A stretch of DNA of 64,000 nt, taken from positions 186,001 through 250,000 of the forward strand of contig CABJBM010000002.1 of assembly GCA_902363835.1 (NCBI GenBank), written 5' to 3'. Positions 6,724 to 15,566 of this stretch are shown here, one piece after another. How positions within the stretch are numbered: position 1 is the stretch's first letter; each line of letters begins with the position of its first letter. The notes beneath the pieces were generated by a model. It saw only the letters and a list, made by a program, of their open reading frames with translations. It was not told the DNA's origin and ran no database searches. The position numbers and the translations under genes are program-made. Source of the DNA: Lachnospiraceae bacterium (GTDB lineage Bacteria; Bacillota; Clostridia; Lachnospirales; Lachnospiraceae).

Positions 6724-8619
6724 CTACTCAGGAAATTCCTGCAGCAGCCGGATCAAAACATCGAAATCCTTTTTTAAGATCAATTCCTGTACAGCCTTCT
6801 GGCTAAGGGCCAGCTTTGATGTATACTTATAAAAATCAGAGATCCCTTTTTCCTCGTTCTTTCCAATTGAGACAAGAAGCACCACCTGGACCGGATGCCT
6901 TGACCATAAAACTGGGTCCTTGAGTACTGCCACACAAACAAAGGTCTCTTCCGTCATCACCTCACAGGGATGGGGTATTGCAATCAGGTTTCCAAAGTCT
7001 GTCTGGGCCATATCCTCCCTCTTTAAAACCGCCTCATAAAAGCCTTTGGGAAGGCTTTTCTTCCTGCTGATTTTTTGGCATAAGTTTTTAATGACCTCTG
7101 TCCTTGTCTCCCCCTGGATATCGGTGAAAAAATAATCCCGTTTATAGTACTTCATCAGAACGCCTTTTCTCCCGCCTTCTAAGGCTGTCCTGATGGTTGG
7201 GATGTCCTCACTCTCCAGGAAAATGCCTATTTCAATAATGGGTTTGGGAATATGCCTTTGAATGGGCACTGTTGTGAAAACATACTCCACCTTGTCAAAA
7301 TCAAAGCTTTCCAGTCCCGGAAGATCACAGATATAAATGCGGTTTAAATACTTCCCGAATTCCTGGCCGTATCTGAGCTTTAAAAGCCTGGAGCTTCCTC
7401 TTCCCGTACTGCATACGATCAGAATGTTCTTCTTCTCATCCTTTTTCTTTTTTTGCTCTTTTGCCAGGGCAAAAATCAAGGCAAAATAGCTGATTTCCTC
7501 CTCAGGAACCGGCTTTTCATACCATTCAGCCAGCACTGTACAGGCTGAGACTGCCATGATATATTCGAAAAAGTACCGCTTTAAAATGTCCATATAAAGA
7601 AGGTTGCCAACCGGAATGTTGTAACGCATACGGATATCAAATGGGACCATATGCTGGTTCAGCAGCATACGGACGTCAAAATGGCGGCTGAACTCCATTT
7701 TAAAATCCCGGTCCACCAGCTTTAGCATTTGGGAAACAAGGCTGTCGATCTCTTCACTGATCACAAAATTCACTTCATCCTGTTCCACATTGCCAATCAT
7801 CCGTTTTCCTGCCAGCCACACCGCCGTATAGGCGGCTTCATCCTGATTGTATTGGATTTTAAAATTCCTGCCCAGCTCTCCAAGCAGCTCTTTGACAAAC
7901 TCCCATTCCCTGTCCCCTAAAACCGATCCGCTGTTTTCCGGCATTCTCACCAGCCGTCCCCGTCTGATCCGCTTTGCCGCAATATAAATCTGGATTGCGA
8001 ATATTTCAAACGCTGTTTCAGACAGGTGGATATCGTATTTTTTTAACATAGGAAAAATAACGGCGCCTATTGCTTCCAGCTCCTTTTTCTGCTGTTCCCC
8101 GTTTTCCTCCAGCATATTTCTTTTGACAAAGTAATCTCCGATACACCTTCTGAAATCAAATTCATCCCCTGCCGCCCGAATGCCATAATTAGGCCTTCTG
8201 TCCAGGCGAATCCCATACCGGTTTAAGATTTCCTCCGCTTCTTTTAAAGGGCCTGTAAGAGTTGCCCTGGAAATGTACAGAAACTCACATAAGTCATCCA
8301 GCCGGATGTAGTCATGGTAGTTAACCAGGTAGGCCAGAAGATAGTTGACCCTCTCCTTGGCACCCGAGGGTATCTTACCCTTTTGTTCTTCCTGGGAAAT
8401 GAAATCCTCCATACGGCTGTTTTCATTGAGGATCAGGGCATATCCGTACCTTGGCTTTGCCTCCACTGAAAAACCAAAGGCAGATGCCCTTTCATTCAAT
8501 TCTTTTACCCTTATTCCAACGGTTTTTGTACTTACTTCCAATCGTTTTGCCAGCTCCTGTGCAGTTACGTAACATCCTGGCGTCAGCATATTCAGAATTT
8601 CCGTTAACTTTGTATTCAT
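6724..8619 (-). CDS. LicR-type PRD transcriptional activator with EIIB-like and EIIA domains
   Basis: 631 residues from the ATG at 8619 (GGAGAGGGG upstream); an earlier in-frame start would add ten residues. Domain order: N-terminal winged helices (MLTPGCYVTAQELAKRLEVSTKTVGIRV), a second HTH (IRLDDLCEFLYISRATLTGPL), two PRDs (about 190-400), an EIIB-like domain with an intact cysteine loop (ILIVCSTGRGSS), and a C-terminal fructose/mannitol-type EIIA with AIPHPCE histidine. This is the architecture and length of B. subtilis LicR, which activates a lichenan/cellobiose PTS. It sits directly upstream of a lactose/cellobiose-family EIIA-EIIB-EIIC set and presumably controls it, responding to phosphorylation by HPr and EIIB. 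Confidence 0.9.
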   Translation of the reverse strand: MNTKLTEILNMLTPGCYVTAQELAKRLEVSTKTVGIRVKELNERASAFGFSVEAKPRYGYALILNENSRMEDFISQEEQKGKIPSGAKERVNYLLAYLVNYHDYIRLDDLCEFLYISRATLTGPLKEAEEILNRYGIRLDRRPNYGIRAAGDEFDFRRCIGDYFVKRNMLEENGEQQKKELEAIGAVIFPMLKKYDIHLSETAFEIFAIQIYIAAKRIRRGRLVRMPENSGSVLGDREWEFVKELLGELGRNFKIQYNQDEAAYTAVWLAGKRMIGNVEQDEVNFVISEEIDSLVSQMLKLVDRDFKMEFSRHFDVRMLLNQHMVPFDIRMRYNIPVGNLLYMDILKRYFFEYIMAVSACTVLAEWYEKPVPEEEISYFALIFALAKEQKKKKDEKKNILIVCSTGRGSSRLLKLRYGQEFGKYLNRIYICDLPGLESFDFDKVEYVFTTVPIQRHIPKPIIEIGIFLESEDIPTIRTALEGGRKGVLMKYYKRDYFFTDIQGETRTEVIKNLCQKISRKKSLPKGFYEAVLKREDMAQTDFGNLIAIPHPCEVMTEETFVCVAVLKDPVLWSRHPVQVVLLVSIGKNEEKGISDFYKYTSKLALSQKAVQELILKKDFDVLIRLLQEFPE

Positions 8620-8739
8620 GGCACCCCTCTCCTGTCTTAATCCTATCATTCGTCTGATTGAAACTCCATATGGAAATCTTCCTTATTGAATTGGGAACTT
8701 TTCATCATCAAAAGCTGATTACCCATATAATACATAGAA

Positions 8740-8792
8740 ATACCCTGCAGGCAAAGCACAATCTCTTTTTCTGTGCTCCGCCTGCAGGGTAT
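8740..8792. repeat. Long inverted repeat between the RpiR and LicR-type genes
   Basis: Arms ATACCCTGCAGGC and GCCTGCAGGGTAT (13 of 13) enclose an inner GCACA/TGTGC pair and a purine-rich loop. On the minus strand it lies downstream of the RpiR gene and is followed by only TTTCT, so it is a weak terminator candidate; it could instead be an operator or a symmetric RNA stem. Confidence 0.5.
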
Positions 8793-8869
8793 ATGGTTTC
8801 CCTATGATTGTTTTTTCTTATAAAAAAGGACTCTGCCCGTTTTAATCATCCCTGGCAGGTGTAATGAAA

Positions 8870-9616
8870 CTAACTCTGCTTTCTCTGCACCGTCAGCTTA
8901 GCCAAAGCTTCTACAATATAAACTGCCGGTATTTGAGAGGTGATATCCACCTTCATCTTCTTGTAGTCCGTCCGCTCTCCCTGGATATAATAAGAAATAT
9001 TGTAATCAGAAATCCTGGCCAATGTACTGTTTTTACTGTTTGTAATGGATACTACCGTACTATTGCTCTGTTTAATAATCTCTGAATTCTCAATGAGTAT
9101 ATCTGTTTCCCCCTCCACAGAAAGGATAATAATAATGCTTTCTTCAGGAAATTCCAGACTGATTGGAAACATGGGATTATTGATCCCAGTGGCAAATATG
9201 CCGATATTGCAGAAATAACGGCCTGCATACTCAGCGATGATTCCTGAATTGCCGATTCCAAGAAAAATAATCTGCTTCTTTTTGGCTATAAGATTGGCGA
9301 CAGATTTAAGCTGTTCGTGAAAAGATTCCGTGCCGCTTCTTTGAAAAAAATCTGAAATGGAGCTGAAATCAAATCCCTGCCGGATGGTTTTTGTACTCTC
9401 CTGCTCCAGCCTGAACCTGATCTTAAACTCAGAGAACCCATTACAGTTTACTTTCCTGCAAAACCGGGTTATGGTCGTCGTAGAAACATGGGCCTCATTG
9501 GCAAATTCCCGGATGGTCATATAAGGAATCTTCTCAGTATTTTTTAATATGAAATTATAAACCTCATAATCAAGTTCACTAAACTGGTTCAGTACCTGAT
9601 TAGAAAACATCATCAT
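8870..9616 (-). CDS. MurR/RpiR-family transcriptional regulator
   Basis: 248 residues: an N-terminal HTH_6 domain (about 1-75, IPYMTIREFANEAHVSTTTITRFCRKVNCNGFSEFK) and a C-terminal SIS sugar-phosphate-binding domain (about 100-230, IIFLGIGNSGIIAEYAGRYF and SVEGETDILIENSEIIKQ). Such proteins sense phosphorylated sugars. It stands alone between two PTS regions, with its own promoter; the GH4-containing operon ends upstream of it and the LicR-type gene starts downstream. The controlled genes cannot be deduced. Confidence 0.9.
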   Translation of the reverse strand: MMMFSNQVLNQFSELDYEVYNFILKNTEKIPYMTIREFANEAHVSTTTITRFCRKVNCNGFSEFKIRFRLEQESTKTIRQGFDFSSISDFFQRSGTESFHEQLKSVANLIAKKKQIIFLGIGNSGIIAEYAGRYFCNIGIFATGINNPMFPISLEFPEESIIIILSVEGETDILIENSEIIKQSNSTVVSITNSKNSTLARISDYNISYYIQGERTDYKKMKVDITSQIPAVYIVEALAKLTVQRKQS

Positions 9617-9687
9617 ATTCCTCTACCGCCTTTTATATTTATTCGTTAAAATCTGGTATTCCAATTGAATGCTTTGAGATGCTTTTT

Positions 9688-9716
9688 ATTTTAACATAAA
9701 AGGAAGGGATTTTCAA
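9688..9716 (-). promoter_or_regulatory. Promoter of the RpiR regulator gene
   Basis: TTGAAA (9711-9716) and TAAAAT (9688-9693) with a 17-base spacer on the minus strand, about 75 bases before the RpiR start codon. Confidence 0.6.
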
Positions 9717-9739
9717 CGAAGAGGATTTTCTTAACCATG

Positions 9740-9789
9740 AAAAGGAGTCCCTGCAGCTGACATTTCTGTCACCATGCAACGACTCCTTT
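9740..9789 (-). terminator. Terminator-like hairpin after the GH4 gene
   Basis: Minus-strand arms AAAGGAGTC and GACTCCTTT enclose inner pairs (TTGCA/TGCAG, TGACA/TGTCA). It lies 30 bases after the GH4 stop and closes the long fructose-family PTS operon; the 3' side ends in TTTTC. Confidence 0.6.
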
Positions 9790-9821
9790 CACAACAGGGA
9801 ATTATGGAAATCAACGGAAGC

Positions 9822-11204
9822 TTAGCTGTTCTCAGCTTCCAGACGGTCAATAACTTCTTTAAACTGAGGCAAATGTTCCTTATGAGCCAACAGCAGTTCA
9901 TCCAGTACTGTCTTGGCTAGCTTACCGCTGGGTACCAGGGGATTTAAGGTAAATGCCTGCTGGGCAGTTCCGTAGTCACCGGTTACCGCCGCTTTAATGG
10001 TAGTCAGCTCCATATCTTTCATTAACTGCAGCAGACCTCTGCTGGAAGGCTCAAATGATCCCCAGGAAATCGGAACCGGACCGCCCGAGGTTATAACACT
10101 GCTGACTTCCACCACCACATCATCAGGCAGATCTGAAATTGCTCCGTTATTTTTCGTGCTCACTACCATATGAGTGCGCTTATCATTAAAGATGGAATTA
10201 ATTAACTCACAGGCAGCATCAGAATAGAAAGCTCCGCCCCGTTTCTCTAACTGAGGTGGTTTCACACTGAGATTTGGGTCCTTATACAGTTCAAATAATT
10301 CGGCCTCAGTACGTTTTACCAGTTCAGCACGGGTCTCCCCTTTTGCAAAGCCTTCCAGTTCTTCCCGCAGCATATCATCTGTAATATAATAATATCTGTG
10401 GTACATGCAGGGGATAATTCCAAGATTACAGATCTGCTCCGGTAAAAACGAGATGTTGGGAATATTCTGCACTCCTGAATTTGCGCTTGTAAAGCTTTTC
10501 AGCGCTTTTTTCATATTCTCAACACTGGTATAAGCCGCTTCAAGCACCTCACCGGTCTTTTCCTCACCGGTTTTGTCCCATACCCTGTGCCAGTGAAAAT
10601 GATTCAAGCCGCCAAAACGGAAGAACAGATTTTCCTCATCTTCTTTTAAAGCTCCTGCTGCAATCTTTCTGCAAAGAATAGGAACATTGCATAAGCCTAC
10701 CACCTTATTCCAGTTGCCATAACGCATAACAGCTTCTGTTACCATGCCGGAGGGATTTGTAAAATTAACAAGCCATGCATTGGGACACAGCTCTTTCATG
10801 TCCTCTACAATATCTAAAATCACCGGAATGGTACGGAATGCCTTGAACATGCCTCCTGCGCCATTGGTTTCCTGACCCAGAATTCCATGAGACAATGGAA
10901 TTCTCTCATCTTTAATACGTGCATCCAAAAGGCCCACACGAAATTGGGTGGTGACAAAATCAGCATCCTTTAACGCTTTCCGCCTGTCTAATGTGAGATG
11001 GACTTCCCAGTCAAGTCCTGCTGCCTCCACCATGCGCTTTGCCAGATTGCCTACAATCTCGAGTTTTTCTTTTCCTGCCTCAATATCCACCAGCCAGATT
11101 TCCTTGATGGGAAGGTCGGCTCTTCTCTTTATAAACCCTTCCATTAATTCGGGAGTGTAACTGGAACCGCCTCCAATGGTTACTATTTTAATTTTTTTAT
11201 TCAT
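9822..11204 (-). CDS. GH4 6-phospho-beta-glucosidase
   Basis: 460-residue NAD- and Mn-dependent glycosidase of family 4. The N-terminal Rossmann motif VTIGGGSSYTPEL, the NFTNPSG motif and GLCNVPI are visible; a CNVP-type motif is characteristic of 6-phospho-beta-glucosidases rather than the CDMP-type of 6-phospho-alpha-glucosidases. The cysteine of that motif and the histidine in NHFHWHR are expected metal ligands. It hydrolyses a phosphorylated disaccharide imported by PTS through a redox-assisted mechanism. It is last in the fructose-family PTS operon, 188 bases after the RpiB-like gene. AAGGAGGG precedes the ATG. Confidence 0.9.
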   Translation of the reverse strand: MNKKIKIVTIGGGSSYTPELMEGFIKRRADLPIKEIWLVDIEAGKEKLEIVGNLAKRMVEAAGLDWEVHLTLDRRKALKDADFVTTQFRVGLLDARIKDERIPLSHGILGQETNGAGGMFKAFRTIPVILDIVEDMKELCPNAWLVNFTNPSGMVTEAVMRYGNWNKVVGLCNVPILCRKIAAGALKEDEENLFFRFGGLNHFHWHRVWDKTGEEKTGEVLEAAYTSVENMKKALKSFTSANSGVQNIPNISFLPEQICNLGIIPCMYHRYYYITDDMLREELEGFAKGETRAELVKRTEAELFELYKDPNLSVKPPQLEKRGGAFYSDAACELINSIFNDKRTHMVVSTKNNGAISDLPDDVVVEVSSVITSGGPVPISWGSFEPSSRGLLQLMKDMELTTIKAAVTGDYGTAQQAFTLNPLVPSGKLAKTVLDELLLAHKEHLPQFKEVIDRLEAENS

Positions 11205-11392
11205 ATGAAACCCTCCTTTTATAAGAAATTATAATACAAAAAGAGGGGTAAGAAAATAGAGACAGCCCATCCAGTAACACAGCAAACCCTTTAGGTACAT
11301 GTTTCTGAAAAAAGACACCTTGTATTTTTTCTTCCGGGTTCCGGAAAGCCTTTACAACAATGGTAAAAGCCCTTTGTGAAAAACTTATCTTA

Positions 11393-12076
11393 TTATTTCT
11401 CCGCTGCCATCTGATCTACAAAAGCCTTTATTTCTTCATCCTTGCATCCTGCATAAAAGCAGTCTAAGAACCTTGGGATCATGCATTCCCTTACCATCTG
11501 GGGATCTAAGGATCTTAAGGCCTCCAGAAATGGTTTTCCCACCTGTTTTTTCACCTCAAAAAGTAGGTTGGCATTCCTGTTCTGAGCCTCTTTCCTGCCC
11601 TCCGGGTATCCCATCCCCTTTGGCGAGCCAAATGCCCTGGCAAAAATATTATTTAAGTTAAGCTCTGCTCCCCAGCCAAAGCCCTTGGCATAAGGAAGAG
11701 ACAGGGCATTTCCGTTATTGATCTGTAAAAACAGATAAGCATCTGCAGGCTCTATGCAGTAGCCGCACACAACTCCAGGATACATGTTTAAGGACATTAA
11801 AGCCCCCTGCCCCGTACCGCAGCCGGTGACCACAAAGTCAACTGCCCCTGAATTTAAAAGAAGGGCGGCTAAAATGCCCAAGTGTAAATAAGTAAGCCTT
11901 GGATTTTCCTTTGTGTATGCCTCCGGCACATCCTGGTCTGATAAGGGCTTTTCCATTGCTGCGTTATAGACTTTATGTCCCATTGACTCTGCAACGGATT
12001 TTAACTCCTTTAATATGATTTCGTTTTTAGGCGCCTGGCTGAATTCATTTAATAATGCGATTTTCATTTGCTCCAT
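11393..12076 (-). CDS. RpiB/LacA/LacB-family sugar-phosphate isomerase
   Basis: 227 residues, longer than RpiB (about 150) but matching a long subfamily with a C-terminal helical extension. The family core is seen at MKIALLNEFSQAPKN, VPEAYTKENPRLTYLHLG and VVTGCGTGQGALMSLN, where GCGTGQG corresponds to the active-site cysteine loop. These enzymes interconvert aldose and ketose phosphates. The start may be the ATG at 12076 or the one nine bases later; GGAG motifs fit both. It lies between an aldo/keto reductase and GH4, so it probably isomerises the sugar phosphate produced by the operon. Confidence 0.85.
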   Translation of the reverse strand: MEQMKIALLNEFSQAPKNEIILKELKSVAESMGHKVYNAAMEKPLSDQDVPEAYTKENPRLTYLHLGILAALLLNSGAVDFVVTGCGTGQGALMSLNMYPGVVCGYCIEPADAYLFLQINNGNALSLPYAKGFGWGAELNLNNIFARAFGSPKGMGYPEGRKEAQNRNANLLFEVKKQVGKPFLEALRSLDPQMVRECMIPRFLDCFYAGCKDEEIKAFVDQMAAEK

Positions 12077-12099
12077 TCCTCTCCTTCTGTTTACTTTCT

Positions 12100-13095
12100 T
12101 TAAACCTGTTTTTCAATGGCCTTGTCCGCATCTCTTCTCATTCTTAAAAAATCCTCCTGAGACAGGGGAATGTCCATGGATTTTGCCGTATCCTCAATCT
12201 GGGACAGCTTTCTTGCGCCGCAAAGCACGTTGATGTTAGGAGAAACCATGGAGTTCCATTTGATGCATAGGTTTGCAAGGCTGCACCGGTATTTGTCCGT
12301 CAAATCCTTCCAGCCTGCCAGCATCTCATTTGCTGTCCTGATATTCCCTGTCTTCCACCAGGCTTTTCCCTCCCGGACTTCTCCTTTTCCCGGTATATAA
12401 TCATCAGCCGCTTTCCCGGCAAGAAGTCCCTGTTCAATGGGGGAATAGGTCTGGAGGGTGATCCTATTTGCCTTGCAGAAAGGAAGGAGATCTGTTTCAG
12501 CCTTTCTGTCCAGGATGCTGAACTTTTCCTGGATGACATCCAGCTCCCCTGCTGCCACATAATCCTTAAGAACCCTTAAATCCACATTGGAAGCGCCAAT
12601 GGCCCGGATCTTTCCTTCTTCCTTCATCTTTAAAAGCTCTCCCATGGTCTCCGCCACTGGAACCAGGCCATAGGTCTTACACTGCCAGTGTGTATAATAC
12701 ACATCAATATAGTCCGTATCCAGAGTTTTCAGGCTCAGTTCCAGATCTCTCCGTATGGCCTTGGGAGATAAGTCCCTGCTCACCGTATGGCCTTCCTTTG
12801 TAAAATGTACCTCTCCTCCCTGGTCATACCACTGGATGCCGCATTTGGTGGAGAGGATGACATGGCTGCGGTCCGTTTGCTTTAAGGCCCGCCCAACCAC
12901 TTCCTCACTGTGTCCAAAGCCGTAAACCCTGGCAGTATCAATCCAGTTGATCCCCAGCTCCAGGCCTCTTAAAATGGTCTTTACCGACATGTCATCGTCA
13001 TTGGCTCCCCACCATTCTCCGCCGCCGATTGCCCAGCAGCCCAGTGCAAAGGCATTGGTCCTGATTCCTGATTTCCCTATTTCTCTCATTTCCAT
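12100..13095 (-). CDS. Aldo/keto reductase
   Basis: 331 residues from the ATG at 13095 (AGGAGG upstream). The (beta/alpha)8 NADPH-dependent oxidoreductase fold is shown by NWIDTARVYGFGHSEEVVGRAL with catalytic Asp and Tyr, the Lys in ILSTKCG, and YTHWQ in the position of the catalytic His. The C-terminal cofactor-binding region (NVLCGARKLSQIEDTAKSMD) is present. It follows EIIA by 22 bases. Reduction or oxidation of a sugar or aldehyde in this pathway is plausible; the substrate is not readable. Confidence 0.9.
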   Translation of the reverse strand: MEMREIGKSGIRTNAFALGCWAIGGGEWWGANDDDMSVKTILRGLELGINWIDTARVYGFGHSEEVVGRALKQTDRSHVILSTKCGIQWYDQGGEVHFTKEGHTVSRDLSPKAIRRDLELSLKTLDTDYIDVYYTHWQCKTYGLVPVAETMGELLKMKEEGKIRAIGASNVDLRVLKDYVAAGELDVIQEKFSILDRKAETDLLPFCKANRITLQTYSPIEQGLLAGKAADDYIPGKGEVREGKAWWKTGNIRTANEMLAGWKDLTDKYRCSLANLCIKWNSMVSPNINVLCGARKLSQIEDTAKSMDIPLSQEDFLRMRRDADKAIEKQV

Positions 13096-13117
13096 GATCA
13101 AACCTCCTGCCCTGTCT

Positions 13118-13567
13118 TTATGAAAATGCGTCCAGTAAATCCTCATACGTGGACGCAGCCTGCAGCTTTCTCATAATAGCCTCATTTCCAAGCTTGCCCG
13201 CCAGCTCCGCGATCAGGCGCAGATGATCCTTTGCGCCGTCACTGTCAGATGGCACGGCAAACAGGAAGAAAAGGTCCACAGGTTCCTCATCATAAGACTC
13301 CCATTCCACCATCTTCTCTGTTCTTCCCACGGCAATCCCTACCATATCCACAAAATCCGATTTTCCATGGGGAATGGCCACATGTCCTCCGATCCCTGTG
13401 ATCCCTTCTTCTTCTCTTAAATACACATCCTTAATATATCCTTCCAGATCCTCTACGTATCCCGCTTTTTTAAGGAGTCCTGCCAGATGGCGGATTACCT
13501 CATCCTTATTGTCTGCCCTCATCTTTAAATCAATGACCCTCTTATCCAGAATCTCTTTTACTGCCAT
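13118..13567 (-). CDS. PTS EIIA, fructose/mannitol family
   Basis: 149-residue cytoplasmic EIIA. GIGGHVAIPHGKSDFV contains the phosphorylatable histidine (about residue 67), standard for PF00359. It supplies phosphate to the EIIB encoded at 17687-17995 in the same operon, although four genes separate them. It starts 13 bases after the PRD regulator. GGGGAG precedes the ATG. Confidence 0.92.
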   Translation of the reverse strand: MAVKEILDKRVIDLKMRADNKDEVIRHLAGLLKKAGYVEDLEGYIKDVYLREEEGITGIGGHVAIPHGKSDFVDMVGIAVGRTEKMVEWESYDEEPVDLFFLFAVPSDSDGAKDHLRLIAELAGKLGNEAIMRKLQAASTYEDLLDAFS

Positions 13568-13580
13568 CTTGTTTCTCCCC

Positions 13581-15542
13581 TTACTTGATAAAATACTGAT
13601 AGACTTCCAGAGATGATTCCAGCCGTTTCATTGCCTCCATGTTGTCATCATTCTCTGTCAGCAGCAGAAAATCTTTATAAAACTGCTTTGTCCGTTTTAT
13701 CTCAAATTTTGATGTCATTTTTATTGCAAGCAGGAATATGGTATCTGCCATATCCTCATGCCATTTGACCGGCTGATCTAATATAGCCACCACAATGCGG
13801 GATTCATTCACCTCTGCCATGTTTCCATGAGGGATGGCGATCCCTCTGCCTATGCTTGTGGTTGTGGCTCTTTCCCTGTCAAACACGCTTTCCAGATAAT
13901 TCTGAGTCACATCTCCCTTTTCTTCCAGCCGCTTCACCATCATGGTGATCAGCTGGTCCTTATCCTTTACCTGAGGCTTAACCAGAATCAAGTCAACCTC
14001 AAACAACTGGTGACATAAGCTGCTGAACTGGAAGTCCGGCCTGCTCCTCAGCCTGGAAACCTGGACTGCCTTCCGGCGTATGACCTCAATTTCCTTTTCG
14101 CTTATCCGGTCTCCCACCGCAACCACCCTGGAATCCTGTAAATCCAGGCCGGAACCGTTGATAATAATATCTGTCTCCGGATGAAGGGATAAGTTAAAAT
14201 CATGGCGGCTGACTGCCTGTACCTCGGTGATCTCAGGAATGCTGTATTTGATCATCTCAATGGAAAGCTGGCAGGCGGCCATCCCCCTCTGGCTGACTAA
14301 CAGAGCGGTCAGGGGCCTTCCCTTTTTCCTGCGGATCATGGCAGCCTGAATATAAAGAGCGATCCCTGACAGCTCATCCTCTGTTACCTGTACGTCGTAA
14401 TATTCTTCAAATAAGCTGCTGGTTGACCAGGCTGCCAGAAAGGTCTGCTTGTATTCACTTTTCACATACTTGCTGATGCTGTCTCCTGCCACTGTGGAAT
14501 ACTTCATCCGGAAAATCGCCGACCTCATATGGATCAGCAGGCCTTCATACAGCATCTGGTCCCCGGAAAGGTCTGCATCCAGCACAGAATCAATGGTCTC
14601 AATCACCAGCTTTACAAAGTGCTCCAGATTCCTGTCATACTGCATGGCATAATCCTCATCGCTGACATCCGTAAAACTTTTCAGTTTTTTGGCGGAAAGC
14701 AGCAGCACTGCCAAGAGGATGGTATCATCCTCTGATAAGTCCACCTGATATTCTCTTCCGATTCTCTGGTAAATGGATTCGGCAAAGGAGTATTCATTGT
14801 AACGCTGGATATTTTCCTCCTGCATATTGCTGGAAAGAAGTCCGTCATCAAGGCCCTTCCGGGCAACGGACAGGCAGGCCATGATCCATACCATTTTAAA
14901 GGAATGGTCGGCAAGCTCGATCCTCCAGGCATTTTCTGCTTCCACGATCATGCGCCGGATGCGGGCCGCATCCACTCCCGGCGCATAGGTGCCAAACAGC
15001 GCTTCCATGACTTCCGGAAGCATTTCCAGCATATAATCCTTGATGGCGATCCGAAAGCTGTACTCTTTTCCAATGAGGCATATCCCTTTGTTTCTTACGG
15101 CAGTTATTTTTATATTCCGTTTTTCAAACCAGCCGGATACATTTTTCAGCAGGTTGCTGACGGTTGGAGGGCTTAAGTAAAGGCTGTCTGCCAACTGCTG
15201 CAGGGTCAGGACCTCTCCCTGTTTCATTTTAAGAAGCTTGCCCATAAGCTGTTTGTTCCGGTTTTCCAAGTCTCGGGCAGGGTCCTCCCCCTGTTCTAAG
15301 CGGTCTTCCAGAAGCTTCCTCTGCTTATCGTCAAGCTCCAGCCATATTCCGATTCCCCGCCTTTTCTCTATTTTCCCAAGCCCTTCCATCTCCAGCCATT
15401 CCTCAAGCTGATTCATACGGGTCCTCACTGTTTTTTCAGATAGTCCCACATTATCGGCAAGCTGCAGTATGGTGTAAGTTTCTCCGTTTATCAGGCACTG
15501 CAATATTTTGTTATTATATAATGCGATCTTATCTTCCTTCAA
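13581..15542 (-). CDS. PRD-domain transcriptional regulator with EIIA domain and degenerate EIIB-like domain
   Basis: 653 residues, probably starting with TTG at 15542 (AGGGGTG upstream). Order: winged HTH (NGETYTILQLADNVGLSEKTVRTRMNQ, written in part), second HTH (LTLQQLADSLYLSPPTVSNLL), two PRDs (about 185-400), an EIIB-like domain (about 405-490) and a C-terminal EIIA with GIAIPHGN. In the EIIB-like domain the cysteine position is Ser (LVSQRGMAACQ where VCSTGRGSS-like is expected), so it should not take phosphate. It lies inside the operon it probably controls, between the aldolase and EIIA genes. Confidence 0.88.
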   Translation of the reverse strand: MKEDKIALYNNKILQCLINGETYTILQLADNVGLSEKTVRTRMNQLEEWLEMEGLGKIEKRRGIGIWLELDDKQRKLLEDRLEQGEDPARDLENRNKQLMGKLLKMKQGEVLTLQQLADSLYLSPPTVSNLLKNVSGWFEKRNIKITAVRNKGICLIGKEYSFRIAIKDYMLEMLPEVMEALFGTYAPGVDAARIRRMIVEAENAWRIELADHSFKMVWIMACLSVARKGLDDGLLSSNMQEENIQRYNEYSFAESIYQRIGREYQVDLSEDDTILLAVLLLSAKKLKSFTDVSDEDYAMQYDRNLEHFVKLVIETIDSVLDADLSGDQMLYEGLLIHMRSAIFRMKYSTVAGDSISKYVKSEYKQTFLAAWSTSSLFEEYYDVQVTEDELSGIALYIQAAMIRRKKGRPLTALLVSQRGMAACQLSIEMIKYSIPEITEVQAVSRHDFNLSLHPETDIIINGSGLDLQDSRVVAVGDRISEKEIEVIRRKAVQVSRLRSRPDFQFSSLCHQLFEVDLILVKPQVKDKDQLITMMVKRLEEKGDVTQNYLESVFDRERATTTSIGRGIAIPHGNMAEVNESRIVVAILDQPVKWHEDMADTIFLLAIKMTSKFEIKRTKQFYKDFLLLTENDDNMEAMKRLESSLEVYQYFIK

Positions 15543-15566
15543 GTAAACACCCCTATCCCTTAGGAA

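Noticed and set aside
11325..11348. CTTCCGGGTTCCGGAAG hairpin as terminator after the RpiB-like gene
   Set aside because: The T-run precedes the hairpin on the plus strand, so on the minus strand the hairpin is followed by A residues; it cannot terminate the minus-strand transcript.
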